In this document: positions 18,598-29,800 of the stretch, piece by piece
How positions within the stretch are numbered: position 1 is the first letter of the stretch
Layout: each line of letters opens with the position of its first letter
Assembly: GCA_022766515.1 (NCBI GenBank)
Contig: JALEPA010000058.1
Span: 1 to 37,143, forward strand
From: Lachnospiraceae bacterium
Lineage (GTDB): Bacteria; Bacillota; Clostridia; Lachnospirales; Lachnospiraceae
Reading direction: 5' to 3'
DNA length: 37,143 nt
Made by a program: the position numbers and the translations under genes
The notes under the pieces: model-generated
What the model saw: the letters and a program-made list of their open reading frames with translations, nothing else
Told to the model about the DNA's origin: nothing
The model's database searches: none

Positions 18598-19488
18598 ATG
18601 GAGAAAATAGAGTATCGAACGATTCAGCTGTCCGACAGAGAGCTGGTGACAAAGGCGTATGCGGAAGATCCACGCCGGACTTGTGAACACAGCTTTGCCA
18701 ACAACTATCTGTGGCAGAGTGTGTATCCGGCGGAAATTGCGTGTTTTGATGGCTGTGTCAGCGTTCGTTTCCGCGATGGACAGGAGCTGTATTATGACTT
18801 CCCTGCCGGAGCAGGAGATAAAAAGAAAGCGATGGAACGGATCATTTCCTGGACGGACAGACAGGAAACCCTTCGTTTTTATGGCTTGTTAGAAGACGAA
18901 GTGGAGCTGCTAAATGAATGGTATCCCGACCAGTTTACGATCACGGCAGACCGCGATATGTACGACTACATTTATGAGACGAAAAAACTGACGGATCTTG
19001 CTGGAAAAAAGCTGCATGGCAAGCGCAATCACATCCACCGTTTTATGGAAAATCCGGATTGGCATTATGAAACGCTGAGCGAAGAAAACAAGGCAGCATG
19101 TCTGCAAATGAATCATTTGTGGAAGAGAAAACGCGCAGACAAATGGGACATGGACATGGAGCAGGAATTTCAGGTGGTCAATCGCGCCCTGCAGAACTTT
19201 GAGCAGTTAGGACTGGTAGGAGGCGTTTTGTACATTGGCAATGAAGTAGTTGCTTTCACGATGGGCGAGTCTCTTGGTGGAGACACCTTTGTGGTACATT
19301 TTGAAAAGGCGTTTCCGGAGATTCAGGGTGCCTATCCGATGATCAACCAGCAGTTTGTCGCACATGAATGTCAGGAATACCGTTATATCAACAGAGAAGA
19401 TGATGCCGGAGAAGAAGGACTGCGCAAAGCGAAACTGTCCTATGTGCCGGATATCTTGCTGGAAAAGTACCTTGCGGTGCGAAAATAA
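18598..19488 (+). CDS. DUF2156 (phosphatidylglycerol lysyltransferase C-terminal-like) protein
   Basis: FANNYLWQ...KKLHGKRNHIHRFMENPDWHYE...INREDDAGEEGLRKAKLSYVP; ORF open from 18550. Confidence 0.85.
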   Translation: MEKIEYRTIQLSDRELVTKAYAEDPRRTCEHSFANNYLWQSVYPAEIACFDGCVSVRFRDGQELYYDFPAGAGDKKKAMERIISWTDRQETLRFYGLLEDEVELLNEWYPDQFTITADRDMYDYIYETKKLTDLAGKKLHGKRNHIHRFMENPDWHYETLSEENKAACLQMNHLWKRKRADKWDMDMEQEFQVVNRALQNFEQLGLVGGVLYIGNEVVAFTMGESLGGDTFVVHFEKAFPEIQGAYPMINQQFVAHECQEYRYINREDDAGEEGLRKAKLSYVPDILLEKYLAVRK

Positions 19489-19551
19489 GAGTGGAAAATT
19501 GGGAAAATATTAAAAAGTATGTAAAAATGTCATAAAAATTTAAGATTTTAG

Positions 19552-19580
19552 TTGCATTTTGTAAAATTTATTGCTATAAT
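19552..19580 (+). promoter_or_regulatory. Sigma-A type promoter
   Basis: TTGCAT (19552-19557), 17-nt spacer, TATAAT (19575-19580). Confidence 0.75.
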
Positions 19581-19586
19581 TATTTC

Positions 19587-19668
19587 AGTCGTTAGAGAAC
19601 GACTAAGATATACCCCTCAAACCCCTCTCCTCATCAGAGCATTTCATGTTTTGATGAGGACTTTTTTG
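19587..19668 (+). ncRNA. Candidate small RNA or terminated leader (about 80 nt)
   Basis: AGTCGTT-AGAG-AACGACT hairpin at predicted +1, C-rich linker ACCCCTCAAACCCCTC, terminator TCCTCATCA...TGATGAGGACTTTTTT. Confidence 0.55.
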
Positions 19669-19755
19669 TGGAAAAATATAAGCCGGAGGGCTGGGTGGGG
19701 GATGACTTTGTGCATGAAATATGTTATATTGGAGAAAAAGTAAGGAGGAAGTTTC

Positions 19756-21960
19756 ATGAGCGAAGAAACGAAGGAGAAGTTAGATTTGGAAGAGTCACTT
19801 GTTACTGCGCCTACGCAACAGGAAGTGGATGATTGGTTCCCTACCGATACAAGTGAAATAATACATACAGAAGAACAGGATGACACCGCACCGAGCGAGA
19901 TCATGGCTGAAGAAGATTCGGTAGAGGAAGAAGTTCTCGAAGAGACAGAGGATGTTGCTTTGGAAGCGACTGAAGAAGTTTCAACAGAGAACGAAGAGGA
20001 AGCTGTATCATATGAAGAGCAGACGGAGGATTCTGCATCAGTTGCCGAAGAGCAGGTAGAAGATTCTACACTTTTTGCCGAGGAACAGACAGACGGATCG
20101 GGATTTTTTGTTGATGATCAGACAGAAGAGGCGGAGATTTCCGGGGGGACTGTTCAAGAGGATGCATCATCAGCGAAGGCGGACAAGAAGGCGGCTAAGC
20201 GGCAGAAGAAAGAACAGAAAAAGCAGAAACGCAGTGATGCGAAAGCGATAAAGAATGAATACAAAGCCAACAAAGGGGAGAAAATATCCTTTGTTCATTC
20301 TCTGAAGTTCAAGGTAGCGATGATGGTAGTGCTTGGTGTCGCATTGACAGCAAGTTTGTTATTGCTTATCGTTGTGCCGATGACGAGAACAGCTATTCGC
20401 GAGGAAACACAACATTATATGTACGATATTACCGTGTCCAACGGAACAGCTTTAGAGCAGTTTATTGATAATGGCAACCTGCAGAATAGTGTAGCCATGA
20501 AGAATACTTTTGGAAATGTTCGCATGGAGGGCGTAGATTCCAGTTATGCCTATATTGTTGCCAAAGATGGAACGATGTTATGTCATCCGGAATCTGAAAA
20601 GGTAGGACAGCCGGTAGAAAATGCCGTGATCAAATCAGTCGTACAGGATATTGCAATGGGTAAACGCGATGAGCCAAAGGTTGTGGAATATGATTATAAG
20701 GGAATAAAAAAATATGCTGCTTACTATGTAACCAATAAGACACCAACGATCTTGGTCATTACAGCAGATGTGAGCGAAGTGATGCAGCCGATTTATAATA
20801 TCGTGATGGCATGTGTTGGCGCATTTGTGGGTGTTTTAATTTTGATGGTGGTGCTTGCCGTTATTTTGACAGGTATCTTGGTTCGACCAATTTCTATGAT
20901 CACGATGATCGTAGGTAAGATGGCTAATTTGGATTTCTCTGAAAATCAGGGATCTGAGCGATTGACACGCCGAAGAGATGAGACGGGTGTCATGAGCCGT
21001 TCAGTGGCAACACTGCGAGGAGAGCTTGTTGATATCATCAGCATGATTCAGGAGCAGAGTAATAGTCTGTTTGAATCTTCTGAATTGATGGACACCGATG
21101 CAAGAGAGACAGCGAGAGCGGTAGAGCAGGTAGAGTCAGCAGTTGGCGATATTGCCAGAGGAGCGACTAACCAGGCAGATGAGACACAGACAGCAACGGA
21201 AAATGTTATCACGATGGGTAATATGATCCGTGAGACTAATATTGCAGCAGAGAGCCTGCACCTCAATTCCAGAAAGATGCAGGATTCCAGTGATCAGGCA
21301 ATGAGCATCTTGAAAGAATTGATGGATGTCAATGAGCAGACCAAGGGATCGATCACAGACATCTACGAGCAGACGAACATTACGAATGCGTCAGCACAGA
21401 AGATCAAGGCGGCAATCGATTTCATTGCATCTATTGCAGATGAGACAAATCTGCTTTCGCTCAATGCTTCTATCGAGGCAGCCAGAGCGGGTGAACAGGG
21501 AAGAGGATTTGCAGTCGTTGCGGCACAGATCCAGAAGCTGGCAGAGCAGTCGAATGAATCAGCAATGCAGATCGATAAGATCGTTCGCGAATTGATCCAG
21601 GATTCTACGGATGCCGTTAATACAATGCAGCAGGTACAGGACATTATGACCGTACAGAGCGAGAAGATGTTAGAGACACAGACACAGTTCTCCAATGTAC
21701 ATACCGGAGTGGAAACTGCTCTTGGCAGTGTTGAGTCTATTAGCAAGCATACGGAGAGCCTCGACGAGTCACGAAGCAAAGTGGTAGATGTCGTACAGAA
21801 CCTTTCTGCGATTGCAGAAGAGAATGCTGCAAGCAGTGAAGAGACCAGTGCTTCCGTAGTAGAAGTAAGCAATACTTTGGCACATATTTCAGAGAGTGCT
21901 GCCGGTTTGAAAGATATTGCTTATCAGTTAGACCAGAGTGTAAAGAAGATTCGTTTATAA
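19756..21960 (+). CDS. Methyl-accepting chemotaxis protein with long acidic N-terminal cytoplasmic extension
   Basis: TM, Cache-like sensor, TM, HAMP, MCP hairpin ([38 protein letters not shown]). Confidence 0.93.
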   Translation: MSEETKEKLDLEESLVTAPTQQEVDDWFPTDTSEIIHTEEQDDTAPSEIMAEEDSVEEEVLEETEDVALEATEEVSTENEEEAVSYEEQTEDSASVAEEQVEDSTLFAEEQTDGSGFFVDDQTEEAEISGGTVQEDASSAKADKKAAKRQKKEQKKQKRSDAKAIKNEYKANKGEKISFVHSLKFKVAMMVVLGVALTASLLLLIVVPMTRTAIREETQHYMYDITVSNGTALEQFIDNGNLQNSVAMKNTFGNVRMEGVDSSYAYIVAKDGTMLCHPESEKVGQPVENAVIKSVVQDIAMGKRDEPKVVEYDYKGIKKYAAYYVTNKTPTILVITADVSEVMQPIYNIVMACVGAFVGVLILMVVLAVILTGILVRPISMITMIVGKMANLDFSENQGSERLTRRRDETGVMSRSVATLRGELVDIISMIQEQSNSLFESSELMDTDARETARAVEQVESAVGDIARGATNQADETQTATENVITMGNMIRETNIAAESLHLNSRKMQDSSDQAMSILKELMDVNEQTKGSITDIYEQTNITNASAQKIKAAIDFIASIADETNLLSLNASIEAARAGEQGRGFAVVAAQIQKLAEQSNESAMQIDKIVRELIQDSTDAVNTMQQVQDIMTVQSEKMLETQTQFSNVHTGVETALGSVESISKHTESLDESRSKVVDVVQNLSAIAEENAASSEETSASVVEVSNTLAHISESAAGLKDIAYQLDQSVKKIRL

Positions 21961-22036
21961 TACCAAACGATAGCAGGGCGCATCTGTCAAGAGGACAGGT
22001 GCGTCCGTTGCGTTATGATTTGAAAAGGAGACGCCT

Positions 22037-23893
22037 ATGTTTGATCTGCAGGAAGAATTAAAAAAGCTGCCCGCCAAACCGGGCGTTTATTTAATGCATG
22101 ATAAAAAAGATGCGATTATTTATGTAGGAAAAGCGGTGAGCCTGAAAAACCGTGTGCGCCAGTATTTTCAGCAAAGTCGTAAAGTGACGCCGAAGATAGA
22201 AAAAATGATCTCACAGATCGATCATTTTGAATACATTATTACGGATTCTGAGGTGGAAGCACTGGTGCTGGAAAACAACCTCATCAAGGAGCATCGTCCA
22301 AAATATAATACAATGTTAAAAGACGATAAAACCTATCCGTTTATCAAGGCAACGGTTTATGAACAGTTCCCAAGATTGTTATTTTCCAGAGAACAAAAAA
22401 GAGATAAATGCAAATATTTCGGACCGTTTACCAGTGCAGGGGCGGCAAAAGATATGCTGGATTTGATCCGTAAAATTTATCAGATCCGCACCTGTCATCG
22501 GGTACTTCCGCGAGATATTGGCAAGGAAAGACCATGCCTGAATTACCACATTAAGCAATGCCAGGCACCTTGCCAGGGATACCAGTCGGCAGAAGAGTAC
22601 CAGGAAAACTTCCGCAAAGCGTTGAAGATTTTGGAAGGCGACTTTTCAGAAGTGTTAGAGATGTTGGAGTCGAAGATGCAGCAGGCGGCAGAGAAAATGG
22701 CGTTTGAGGAAGCGGCATCGTACCGTGATCTGATACAGAGTGTGAAGAAAGTATCCGTACAGCAGAAGGTGACGGATTTTGGCGGGGTAGACCGAGATAT
22801 CATTGCGTTGGCGCAGACGAGAGAAGATGCGGTGATCCAGATCTTCTTTGTGCGGGATGGTAAATTGATCGGAAGAGATCATTTTCATCTGCGCGGTGTG
22901 GATGATGAAAAACAAGAGGATATTTTACAATCCTTTCTCAAGCAATTTTATGCCGGTACACCGTTTATCCCAAAAGAGATCATGATCGAGTGTGAGATTG
23001 AAGAGCAGGAGATCATTGCAAAATGGCTGGGAGAGCGCAGGGGCAGTAAGGTATCGATCCTTGTACCGAAAAAGGGACAGAAAGAGCGGCTTGTGGAACT
23101 GGCTCATAAAAATGCGGCATTGATCCTGACGCAGCATAGCGAAAAGATCCGCAGAGAAGAAGAGCGGACGAAAGGAGCGATGCAGGAAATCGCGGGCTGG
23201 CTTGGTCTGGATGGCATACAGCGTGTGGAGTCCTATGATATTTCCAACATCAGCGGTTTTCAGTCGGTTGGTTCGATGGTGGTCTTTGAACAGGGCAAAC
23301 CGAAAAGGAGCGACTACCGTAAGTTTCGCATTAAGACGGTGCAGGGATCGGATGATTATGCCAGTATGCAGGAAGTGCTGACCAGACGATTTCGACATGG
23401 ACTAGAGGATCGCAGACAGGTGGCTGCGGGAGAGAAAGCGGAGGAGATCGGAGGATTTACCGTTTTCCCTGATCTGATCATGATGGATGGTGGAAAAGGT
23501 CAGGTGCATGTGGCGGAAGAGGTACTGCGCGAACTGAACATTGTCATTCCGGTCTGTGGAATGGTCAAAGACGATAAGCACCGCACAAGGGGACTATATT
23601 TTCAGGGAGAGGAGCTTCCGATCAAGGTCAACAGCGAAGGATTTCATTTAATGACAAGGATCCAGGATGAAGTGCATCGTTTCGCTATTGAGTATCACCG
23701 TTCTCTGCGCAGTAAAGTACAGGTAAAGTCCGTGTTAGATGACATTGCAGGAATCGGTCCGAAACGGCGCAAACAGCTGATGAAACATTTTCAATCCATC
23801 GAGGCGATCAAGCAGGCATCAGTGGAAGAACTGGAAGCGGTGGAATCGATGAACGAAGCAGCAGCCAAAAGTGTCTATCAATTCTTTCATTAG
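22037..23893 (+). CDS. uvrC: Excinuclease ABC subunit C
   Basis: [34 protein letters not shown]; UvrBC region; [17 protein letters not shown] HhH. Confidence 0.97.
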   Translation: MFDLQEELKKLPAKPGVYLMHDKKDAIIYVGKAVSLKNRVRQYFQQSRKVTPKIEKMISQIDHFEYIITDSEVEALVLENNLIKEHRPKYNTMLKDDKTYPFIKATVYEQFPRLLFSREQKRDKCKYFGPFTSAGAAKDMLDLIRKIYQIRTCHRVLPRDIGKERPCLNYHIKQCQAPCQGYQSAEEYQENFRKALKILEGDFSEVLEMLESKMQQAAEKMAFEEAASYRDLIQSVKKVSVQQKVTDFGGVDRDIIALAQTREDAVIQIFFVRDGKLIGRDHFHLRGVDDEKQEDILQSFLKQFYAGTPFIPKEIMIECEIEEQEIIAKWLGERRGSKVSILVPKKGQKERLVELAHKNAALILTQHSEKIRREEERTKGAMQEIAGWLGLDGIQRVESYDISNISGFQSVGSMVVFEQGKPKRSDYRKFRIKTVQGSDDYASMQEVLTRRFRHGLEDRRQVAAGEKAEEIGGFTVFPDLIMMDGGKGQVHVAEEVLRELNIVIPVCGMVKDDKHRTRGLYFQGEELPIKVNSEGFHLMTRIQDEVHRFAIEYHRSLRSKVQVKSVLDDIAGIGPKRRKQLMKHFQSIEAIKQASVEELEAVESMNEAAAKSVYQFFH

Positions 23894-24033
23894 GCAGGAT
23901 AATACTGGTACAAGGTGGAAGAATATGGTAACATATCCATAATATAAAAATAGTTTGACAGATGGAGAAGATGTCAAGCCGACAAGAAAAGTGATATTCG
24001 CAGGGTATCATATCAATAAGAAGGAGGATACAA

Positions 24034-24993
24034 ATGCAAAACGAAAAGTATAGTGTGGAGCTTGCGCATTTGGTGGATAAATTAAAACTGGAAAATTGTA
24101 CCCCTGATGTGCCAATCGAGGGGAAAAAGGTCAACCAGTCCGATGTCAACAGACCGGCATTGCAGCTGGCTGGATTTTTTGATTATTACGATGCCGGACG
24201 AATTCAGATCATCGGGCATGTAGAGAATACTTATATGCAGCAGAAGGGAATTGCGTATTGCGTGGATGTGATGGAGCGCATTATGAATGGCAACGGACAG
24301 TCATCCAAACCACCATGCATCGTTTTTTGCAGAGATATTCCGATCGAGCCGGAACTGATCGAGCTCGCTACGAAAATGGGTGTCCCTATGCTTCGTACCA
24401 AACGAGCAACCAATGAGTTCATGGGCGATCTGATCCAGTGCTTGAATTATAATATGGCACCTCGCTGTTCTGTACACGGTGTATTGGTCGATATTTATGG
24501 TGAGGGAATCCTTATCATGGGTGAGAGCGGTATCGGTAAATCCGAGGTAGCGTTGGAGCTGATCCACAGAGGACACCGTCTGGTGGCAGATGATGTCGTG
24601 GAGATCAAGCGTATCAACGACAGTACCCTTGTCGGAAGAGCACCGGATATTACCAGACACTTTATCGAACTGCGAGGCATTGGAATCGTCGATGCCAAGT
24701 CATTGTTTGGTGTAGAGAGTGTAAAATATGAGCAGAATATTGATCTGGTCATCAAACTGGAAGAGTTTGACAAGGAGCAGGAATATGACCGCCTTGGCTT
24801 AGAGGAGCAGTACATTGAGTTCCTTGGCAACAAGGTCGTATGTCACTCCATTCCTATCCGTCCCGGTAGAAACCTTGCTGTCATTTGCGAGTCAGCGGCA
24901 GTCAACCACCGCCAGAAAAAGATGGGATACAATGCAGCAAAAGAGCTGTATAATCGAGTTACCAGTAATTTGCAAGAAAAGAGTAAACAGTAA
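24034..24993 (+). CDS. hprK: HPr kinase/phosphorylase
   Basis: GVLVDIYGEGILIMGESGIGKSEVALELIHRGHRLVADDVVEI. Confidence 0.96.
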   Translation: MQNEKYSVELAHLVDKLKLENCTPDVPIEGKKVNQSDVNRPALQLAGFFDYYDAGRIQIIGHVENTYMQQKGIAYCVDVMERIMNGNGQSSKPPCIVFCRDIPIEPELIELATKMGVPMLRTKRATNEFMGDLIQCLNYNMAPRCSVHGVLVDIYGEGILIMGESGIGKSEVALELIHRGHRLVADDVVEIKRINDSTLVGRAPDITRHFIELRGIGIVDAKSLFGVESVKYEQNIDLVIKLEEFDKEQEYDRLGLEEQYIEFLGNKVVCHSIPIRPGRNLAVICESAAVNHRQKKMGYNAAKELYNRVTSNLQEKSKQ

Positions 24994-25027
24994 ACCGGCA
25001 TAAATTGGGAAAGGTGGGTCGATCGTT

Positions 25028-26170
25028 ATGAAATTTGTAAAAGCGGACGAATTGAAAACAGGCATGCGCCTGGCAAAGCCGATCTATAACAAGAGTGGCG
25101 TCATGCTGTATGAAAGAGATTCCAAGTTGACAAGTCAGGGTATTGTGAGTATCCGCAACTTTGGATTGATCGGCGTGTATATTTTGGAACCGGCAGAACC
25201 CGTACCACCAATGACGAGAGACGATATAGAGTTTGAGCGTTTCCAAGCGGTTTCGGTATTTGCCATTAAGGAGATCTTGGATGATGTCAGCAAGCAGAAA
25301 GAATCCAAGAGATTGTATCAGTTTGCCAATCAGTTGATCAAGAGTTATGGAACTTTGGATCATAAGATCAACTTTATCCAGAATTTGAGAAGTACAGAGG
25401 ATTATGTGTACAAACATTCTTTGAATACAGCGATTCTGTGTGCGCTTATGTCTAAGCAGATGAATCTGGATCTGAAAAAGCAGTTGGATCTGGTAGTGGC
25501 AGCGACCCTGCATGATATCGGAACCTTAATGATTCCATTGGAACTGCGCCGCAAGTCAGAGTTGGAGAGAACAACGGAGGATCAGAAAAAGATACATACT
25601 TATTATGTAGCGGCATATCAACTGTTTAGCAGAGACTATGCGTTGGATGCCGGGGTGAAGCTGATCTTAGCGGTAGCACTTCGCAGGATCTTCCATGTCG
25701 GAAGTCAGTCAGAGGAGTTGGAGAAGAAACACATTCCGGAAGTAGAAATACTGCGTACTGCTTATATGTATGATCAATTTACGGCAATGCGTTTTGATGA
25801 AGAGCCTTGGTCTGATGTGATGGCATTACGATTCCTGATGGATCAAAACAATGGATATGATCCGGATACCGTTCAGGCATTGGTGCAGAGTATTAACATT
25901 TTGGAGCCGGGTGTCTGCGTGGAATTGACCAATGGAGATAAAGGTTTGGTCATTGCACCGGGTGCGATCAATGTGTTACAGCCATTTGTGTTATCATTCC
26001 GTGACAATCGTATTTACAATCTGGGCGATTCGTATGTTGCGAGTCAGATCCAGGTGAAGGATGTCATGAAGACGATGGATAACCGTCATGTGATGGCTGG
26101 CGATGTATTGAAAGAGTACACGGGTGCGGCAGTGCACATTGGAGAGCATCTCACCAAGAAGACCTATTGA
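25028..26170 (+). CDS. Divergent HD-GYP-like phosphohydrolase-family protein (GYP motif missing)
   Basis: YVYKHSLNTAILCALMSKQMNL...AATLHDIGTLMIP matches the HD half; no HHExxDGxGYP. Confidence 0.75.
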   Translation: MKFVKADELKTGMRLAKPIYNKSGVMLYERDSKLTSQGIVSIRNFGLIGVYILEPAEPVPPMTRDDIEFERFQAVSVFAIKEILDDVSKQKESKRLYQFANQLIKSYGTLDHKINFIQNLRSTEDYVYKHSLNTAILCALMSKQMNLDLKKQLDLVVAATLHDIGTLMIPLELRRKSELERTTEDQKKIHTYYVAAYQLFSRDYALDAGVKLILAVALRRIFHVGSQSEELEKKHIPEVEILRTAYMYDQFTAMRFDEEPWSDVMALRFLMDQNNGYDPDTVQALVQSINILEPGVCVELTNGDKGLVIAPGAINVLQPFVLSFRDNRIYNLGDSYVASQIQVKDVMKTMDNRHVMAGDVLKEYTGAAVHIGEHLTKKTY

Positions 26171-26196
26171 TCAGATCAGATACAAAAGATGGTAAG

Positions 26197-26236
26197 AGCC
26201 GGGGGCTGACATCGGAGAGGATGTCGGTTCCCGGCT
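26197..26236 (+). other. Stable intergenic stem-loop between HD protein and pth
   Basis: AGCCGGG-GGCT-GACATC-GGAGAG-GATGTC-GGTT-CCCGGCT, no T-tract. Confidence 0.6.
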
Positions 26237-26268
26237 AATGGAATGTAATAAGAAAGGAACAGAAATAA

Positions 26269-26835
26269 ATGTATATCATTGTTGGATTAGGCAATCCGGG
26301 CAATCAGTATGCCGGAACAAGACATAACATTGGCTTTTCTGCCATCACAGCATTGTGTGATAAGTATGGGATCCAAATGGACACCAAGAAACATAAGGCA
26401 GTATGCGGAAAAGGCTTTATTGGGGGAACCAAAGTATTACTTGCCATGCCACAGACTTTTATGAATCTGAGTGGTGAAAGTGTGAGAGAACTGGTCGATT
26501 TTTATAAGATCGATCCGGAAAGCGAGTTGCTGATCATCTATGATGACATTGCGCTTGCACCGGGCAAGCTGCGGATCCGCGCACAGGGAAGTGCAGGGGG
26601 ACATAATGGCATCAAAAATATCATTGCACACCTGGGAACGCAGAAATTTGCTCGTGTCCGTGTAGGCGTGGGGGAGAAACCAAGGGGATGGGATCTTGCC
26701 GATTATGTACTGGGAAGATTTCCGAAGGAAGAAGAAAGTACGATCAGAGAGGCACTGGACCGTGTGACCGAAGCGTGTGAGACGATCGTGACCGATAGTG
26801 TGGAAAGTGCCATGAATCAATTTAACGGCGCATAG
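26269..26835 (+). CDS. pth: Peptidyl-tRNA hydrolase
   Basis: MYIIVGLGNPGNQYAGTRHNIGF...GSAGGHNGIKNII. Confidence 0.97.
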   Translation: MYIIVGLGNPGNQYAGTRHNIGFSAITALCDKYGIQMDTKKHKAVCGKGFIGGTKVLLAMPQTFMNLSGESVRELVDFYKIDPESELLIIYDDIALAPGKLRIRAQGSAGGHNGIKNIIAHLGTQKFARVRVGVGEKPRGWDLADYVLGRFPKEEESTIREALDRVTEACETIVTDSVESAMNQFNGA

Positions 26836-26879
26836 ATCAGAAAAAGTGAAGGAATAGCAGAAGTTTTTGGAGGGCAGAC

Positions 26880-29800
26880 ATGGGAAAGGAAATGGAGGCA
26901 TTATTAGCACCCTTAGAAGAGATCACAGCGTATCGTACGGCAAAAGAATATATTGATAAGGCGCAGTTTCCATTGCAGATCTCCGGTTGTGTGGAGTCCC
27001 AGAAATGCCAATGGATCTATGGATTGACGGATACAAAAAAATGGAAAGTGATCATTACGGCAAATGAAATGCGCGCCAGAGAACTGGTAGAAGATTATCG
27101 CATGTTTGATAAGCAGGTATATTATTATCCGGCAAAAGATGTGATCTTTTTTAGTGCAGACATTCACGGAAATGCCGTCAGTCTGGAACGCTTAAAAGTG
27201 AGAGAAGCCTTGGCGAAAGGTGAGGGCGGTACGATCATTACAACACTGGATGCCGGTATGGAGTCAGTGATCTCGCAGAGTGTGTATGATCAGGCAAAGC
27301 GCACGATCGCAGAGGGCAGTTTGGTAGAGTTGGATCAGTTGATCGCGGATCTGACCAATATGGGTTACACTCGCCAGACGCAGGTCGAGACACCGGGTGA
27401 ATTTTCCGTGAGAGGTGGCATTATTGATGTCTTTCCGGTGGCGGAGGATTCCCCTTACCGTATCGAGTTGTGGGGAGATGAAGTCGATACGATACGATCG
27501 TTTGATGCGGAGAGCCAGCGGTCGATCGAGCGAGTAGAGGAGTTGTGCATTTTCACGGCTTCGGAGATGATCCTGACCGGAGAGCAGATCGAAAAGGGAC
27601 TTCAGGCAATCGAAAAAGATGGCAAGAAAGTCAGCAAACAGTTGATGGCGGATAAGAAATTTGAGGCATCCAACCGATTGAACGATCATTTGCGTGAACT
27701 GCGGGAAAATTATGAGGCGATGCAGGAGCGTATGGGGATGGAAAGCTATTTGCTCTATTTTCCGGTCGAGGTGCAATATTTCTTTGAAGCATTTCCGGCA
27801 GAAGATACGATTTTCTTCCTGGATGAACCATCCCGCTGTATGGAAAAGGCGGAGACGGTAGAGATCGAATTTCGTGAGAGTATGCAGAGCCGCTTGGAGC
27901 AGGGATACAGCTTGCCAAAACAGATGGAGATCTTGTGTGGCGGTGCGCAGACACTGGGATGGCTGATGAACCAGTCTTTGGTCGTGTTGTCAATCCTGGA
28001 TACTTTACCAAAGCAGTTGAAGATCAGCAGAAAGGTAAATATCCAGGTACAGCCGGTCGGTACTTACAACAAGCATTTTGAAATTCTGGTAGATGATATG
28101 AAACGGTGGCGCAAAAACGGTTACCGTGTTATTTTGCTGTCTTCATCGCGGACCAGAGCGAAGAGACTCAGCGATTCGCTGAATGAATATGACATTCCCG
28201 CTTTTTACCGGGAAGTGCCGGATGAGCCGCTCGAAAGCGGGCAGGTCATGGTGGCCTACGGTTATCTGCGGCATGGATTTTCGTATGGCATGATTAAGTT
28301 TGCAGTCGTGACGGAAGGCGATATTTTCGGAGCAAAGCAGGCGAAAAAGAAGCGTAAGCAGAAGAAATATGATGGCAAGTCGATCCAGAGTTTTAACGAA
28401 TTGTCGGTGGGCGATTATGTCGTGCATGAGAATCATGGTCTGGGTGTATATAAAGGAATTGAAAAGATCACGGTAGATCGTGTCACGAAAGATTATCTCA
28501 AAGTCGAATATGGCGATGGCGGTAATCTGTATGTCCCGGTTTCGGGACTGGATGTTTTGCAAAAATATGCAGGTCAGGAAGCCAAAGCACCAAAGTTAAA
28601 CAAGCTTAATTCCAAAGAGTGGAAGAAAACGAAGGCGAAGGTGCGGGGGGCGGTACAGGAGATCGCCAAAGATCTGGTCATGCTGTATGCCAAACGGCAG
28701 GAACAAAAGGGTTATGCCTTTGGACCGGATACGGTGTGGCAGCAGGAGTTTGAAGAGTTATTTCCTTTTGAGGAGACGAACGACCAGCTTGCAGCGATTG
28801 CAGCGACAAAGAAAGATATGGAAAGTGACAAGATCATGGATCGTTTGATCTGCGGTGATGTGGGTTATGGAAAGACAGAGATCGCACTTCGTGCGGCGTT
28901 CAAGGCGGTCAACGATGGCAAGCAGGTGGCGATCCTGGTGCCAACAACGATTTTGGCACAGCAGCATTACAACACATTGATGGAACGACTGGGAGATTTT
29001 CCAGTGCGGGTAGAGATGCTTTCGCGTTTTCGTACTCCGGCACAGCAGAAAAAGGCGATTACTCTTTTGAAAAAAGGACAGGTGGACATTGTGATCGGAA
29101 CACACCGTCTGCTTTCCAAGGATGTTACCTTTAAGGATCTTGGATTGCTGATCGTAGATGAGGAACAGCGGTTTGGCGTGACGCATAAAGAGAAGATCAA
29201 ACAGATGAAGGGAAATGTTGATGTTTTGACATTGAGCGCGACACCGATCCCACGAACACTGCATATGAGCCTGGTGGGAATCCGTGATATGAGTGTTTTG
29301 GAAGAGCCTCCGGTCGATCGTTTGCCGATCCAGACTTTCGTCATGGAGCACAACGATGAGATCATCCGAGAGGCCATCAATCGTGAGCTTGCCAGAGACG
29401 GTCAGGTCTACATGGTGTACAATCGTGTGCAGCACATTGATGAGGTGGCGGCAGAGATCGGTAAGCTTGTGCCGGATGCCACTGTGGCGTTTGCGCACGG
29501 GCAGATGAGTGAGCGTGAGCTGGAAAATATTATGATGGCATTTATCAGCCATGAGATCGATGTGTTGGTGGCGACAACGATCATCGAGACAGGTCTGGAC
29601 ATTTCTAATGTAAATACGATCATTATCGATCATGCCGACCGTATGGGCTTGTCGCAGCTTTATCAGCTTCGCGGGCGTGTCGGTAGATCCAATCGTACCG
29701 CCTATGCGTTCCTCATGTATCAAAAGGGAAGAATGTTGAAAGAAGTGGCAGAAAAACGATTGTCTGCGATTCGAGAATATACGGAACTCGGATCCGGTAT

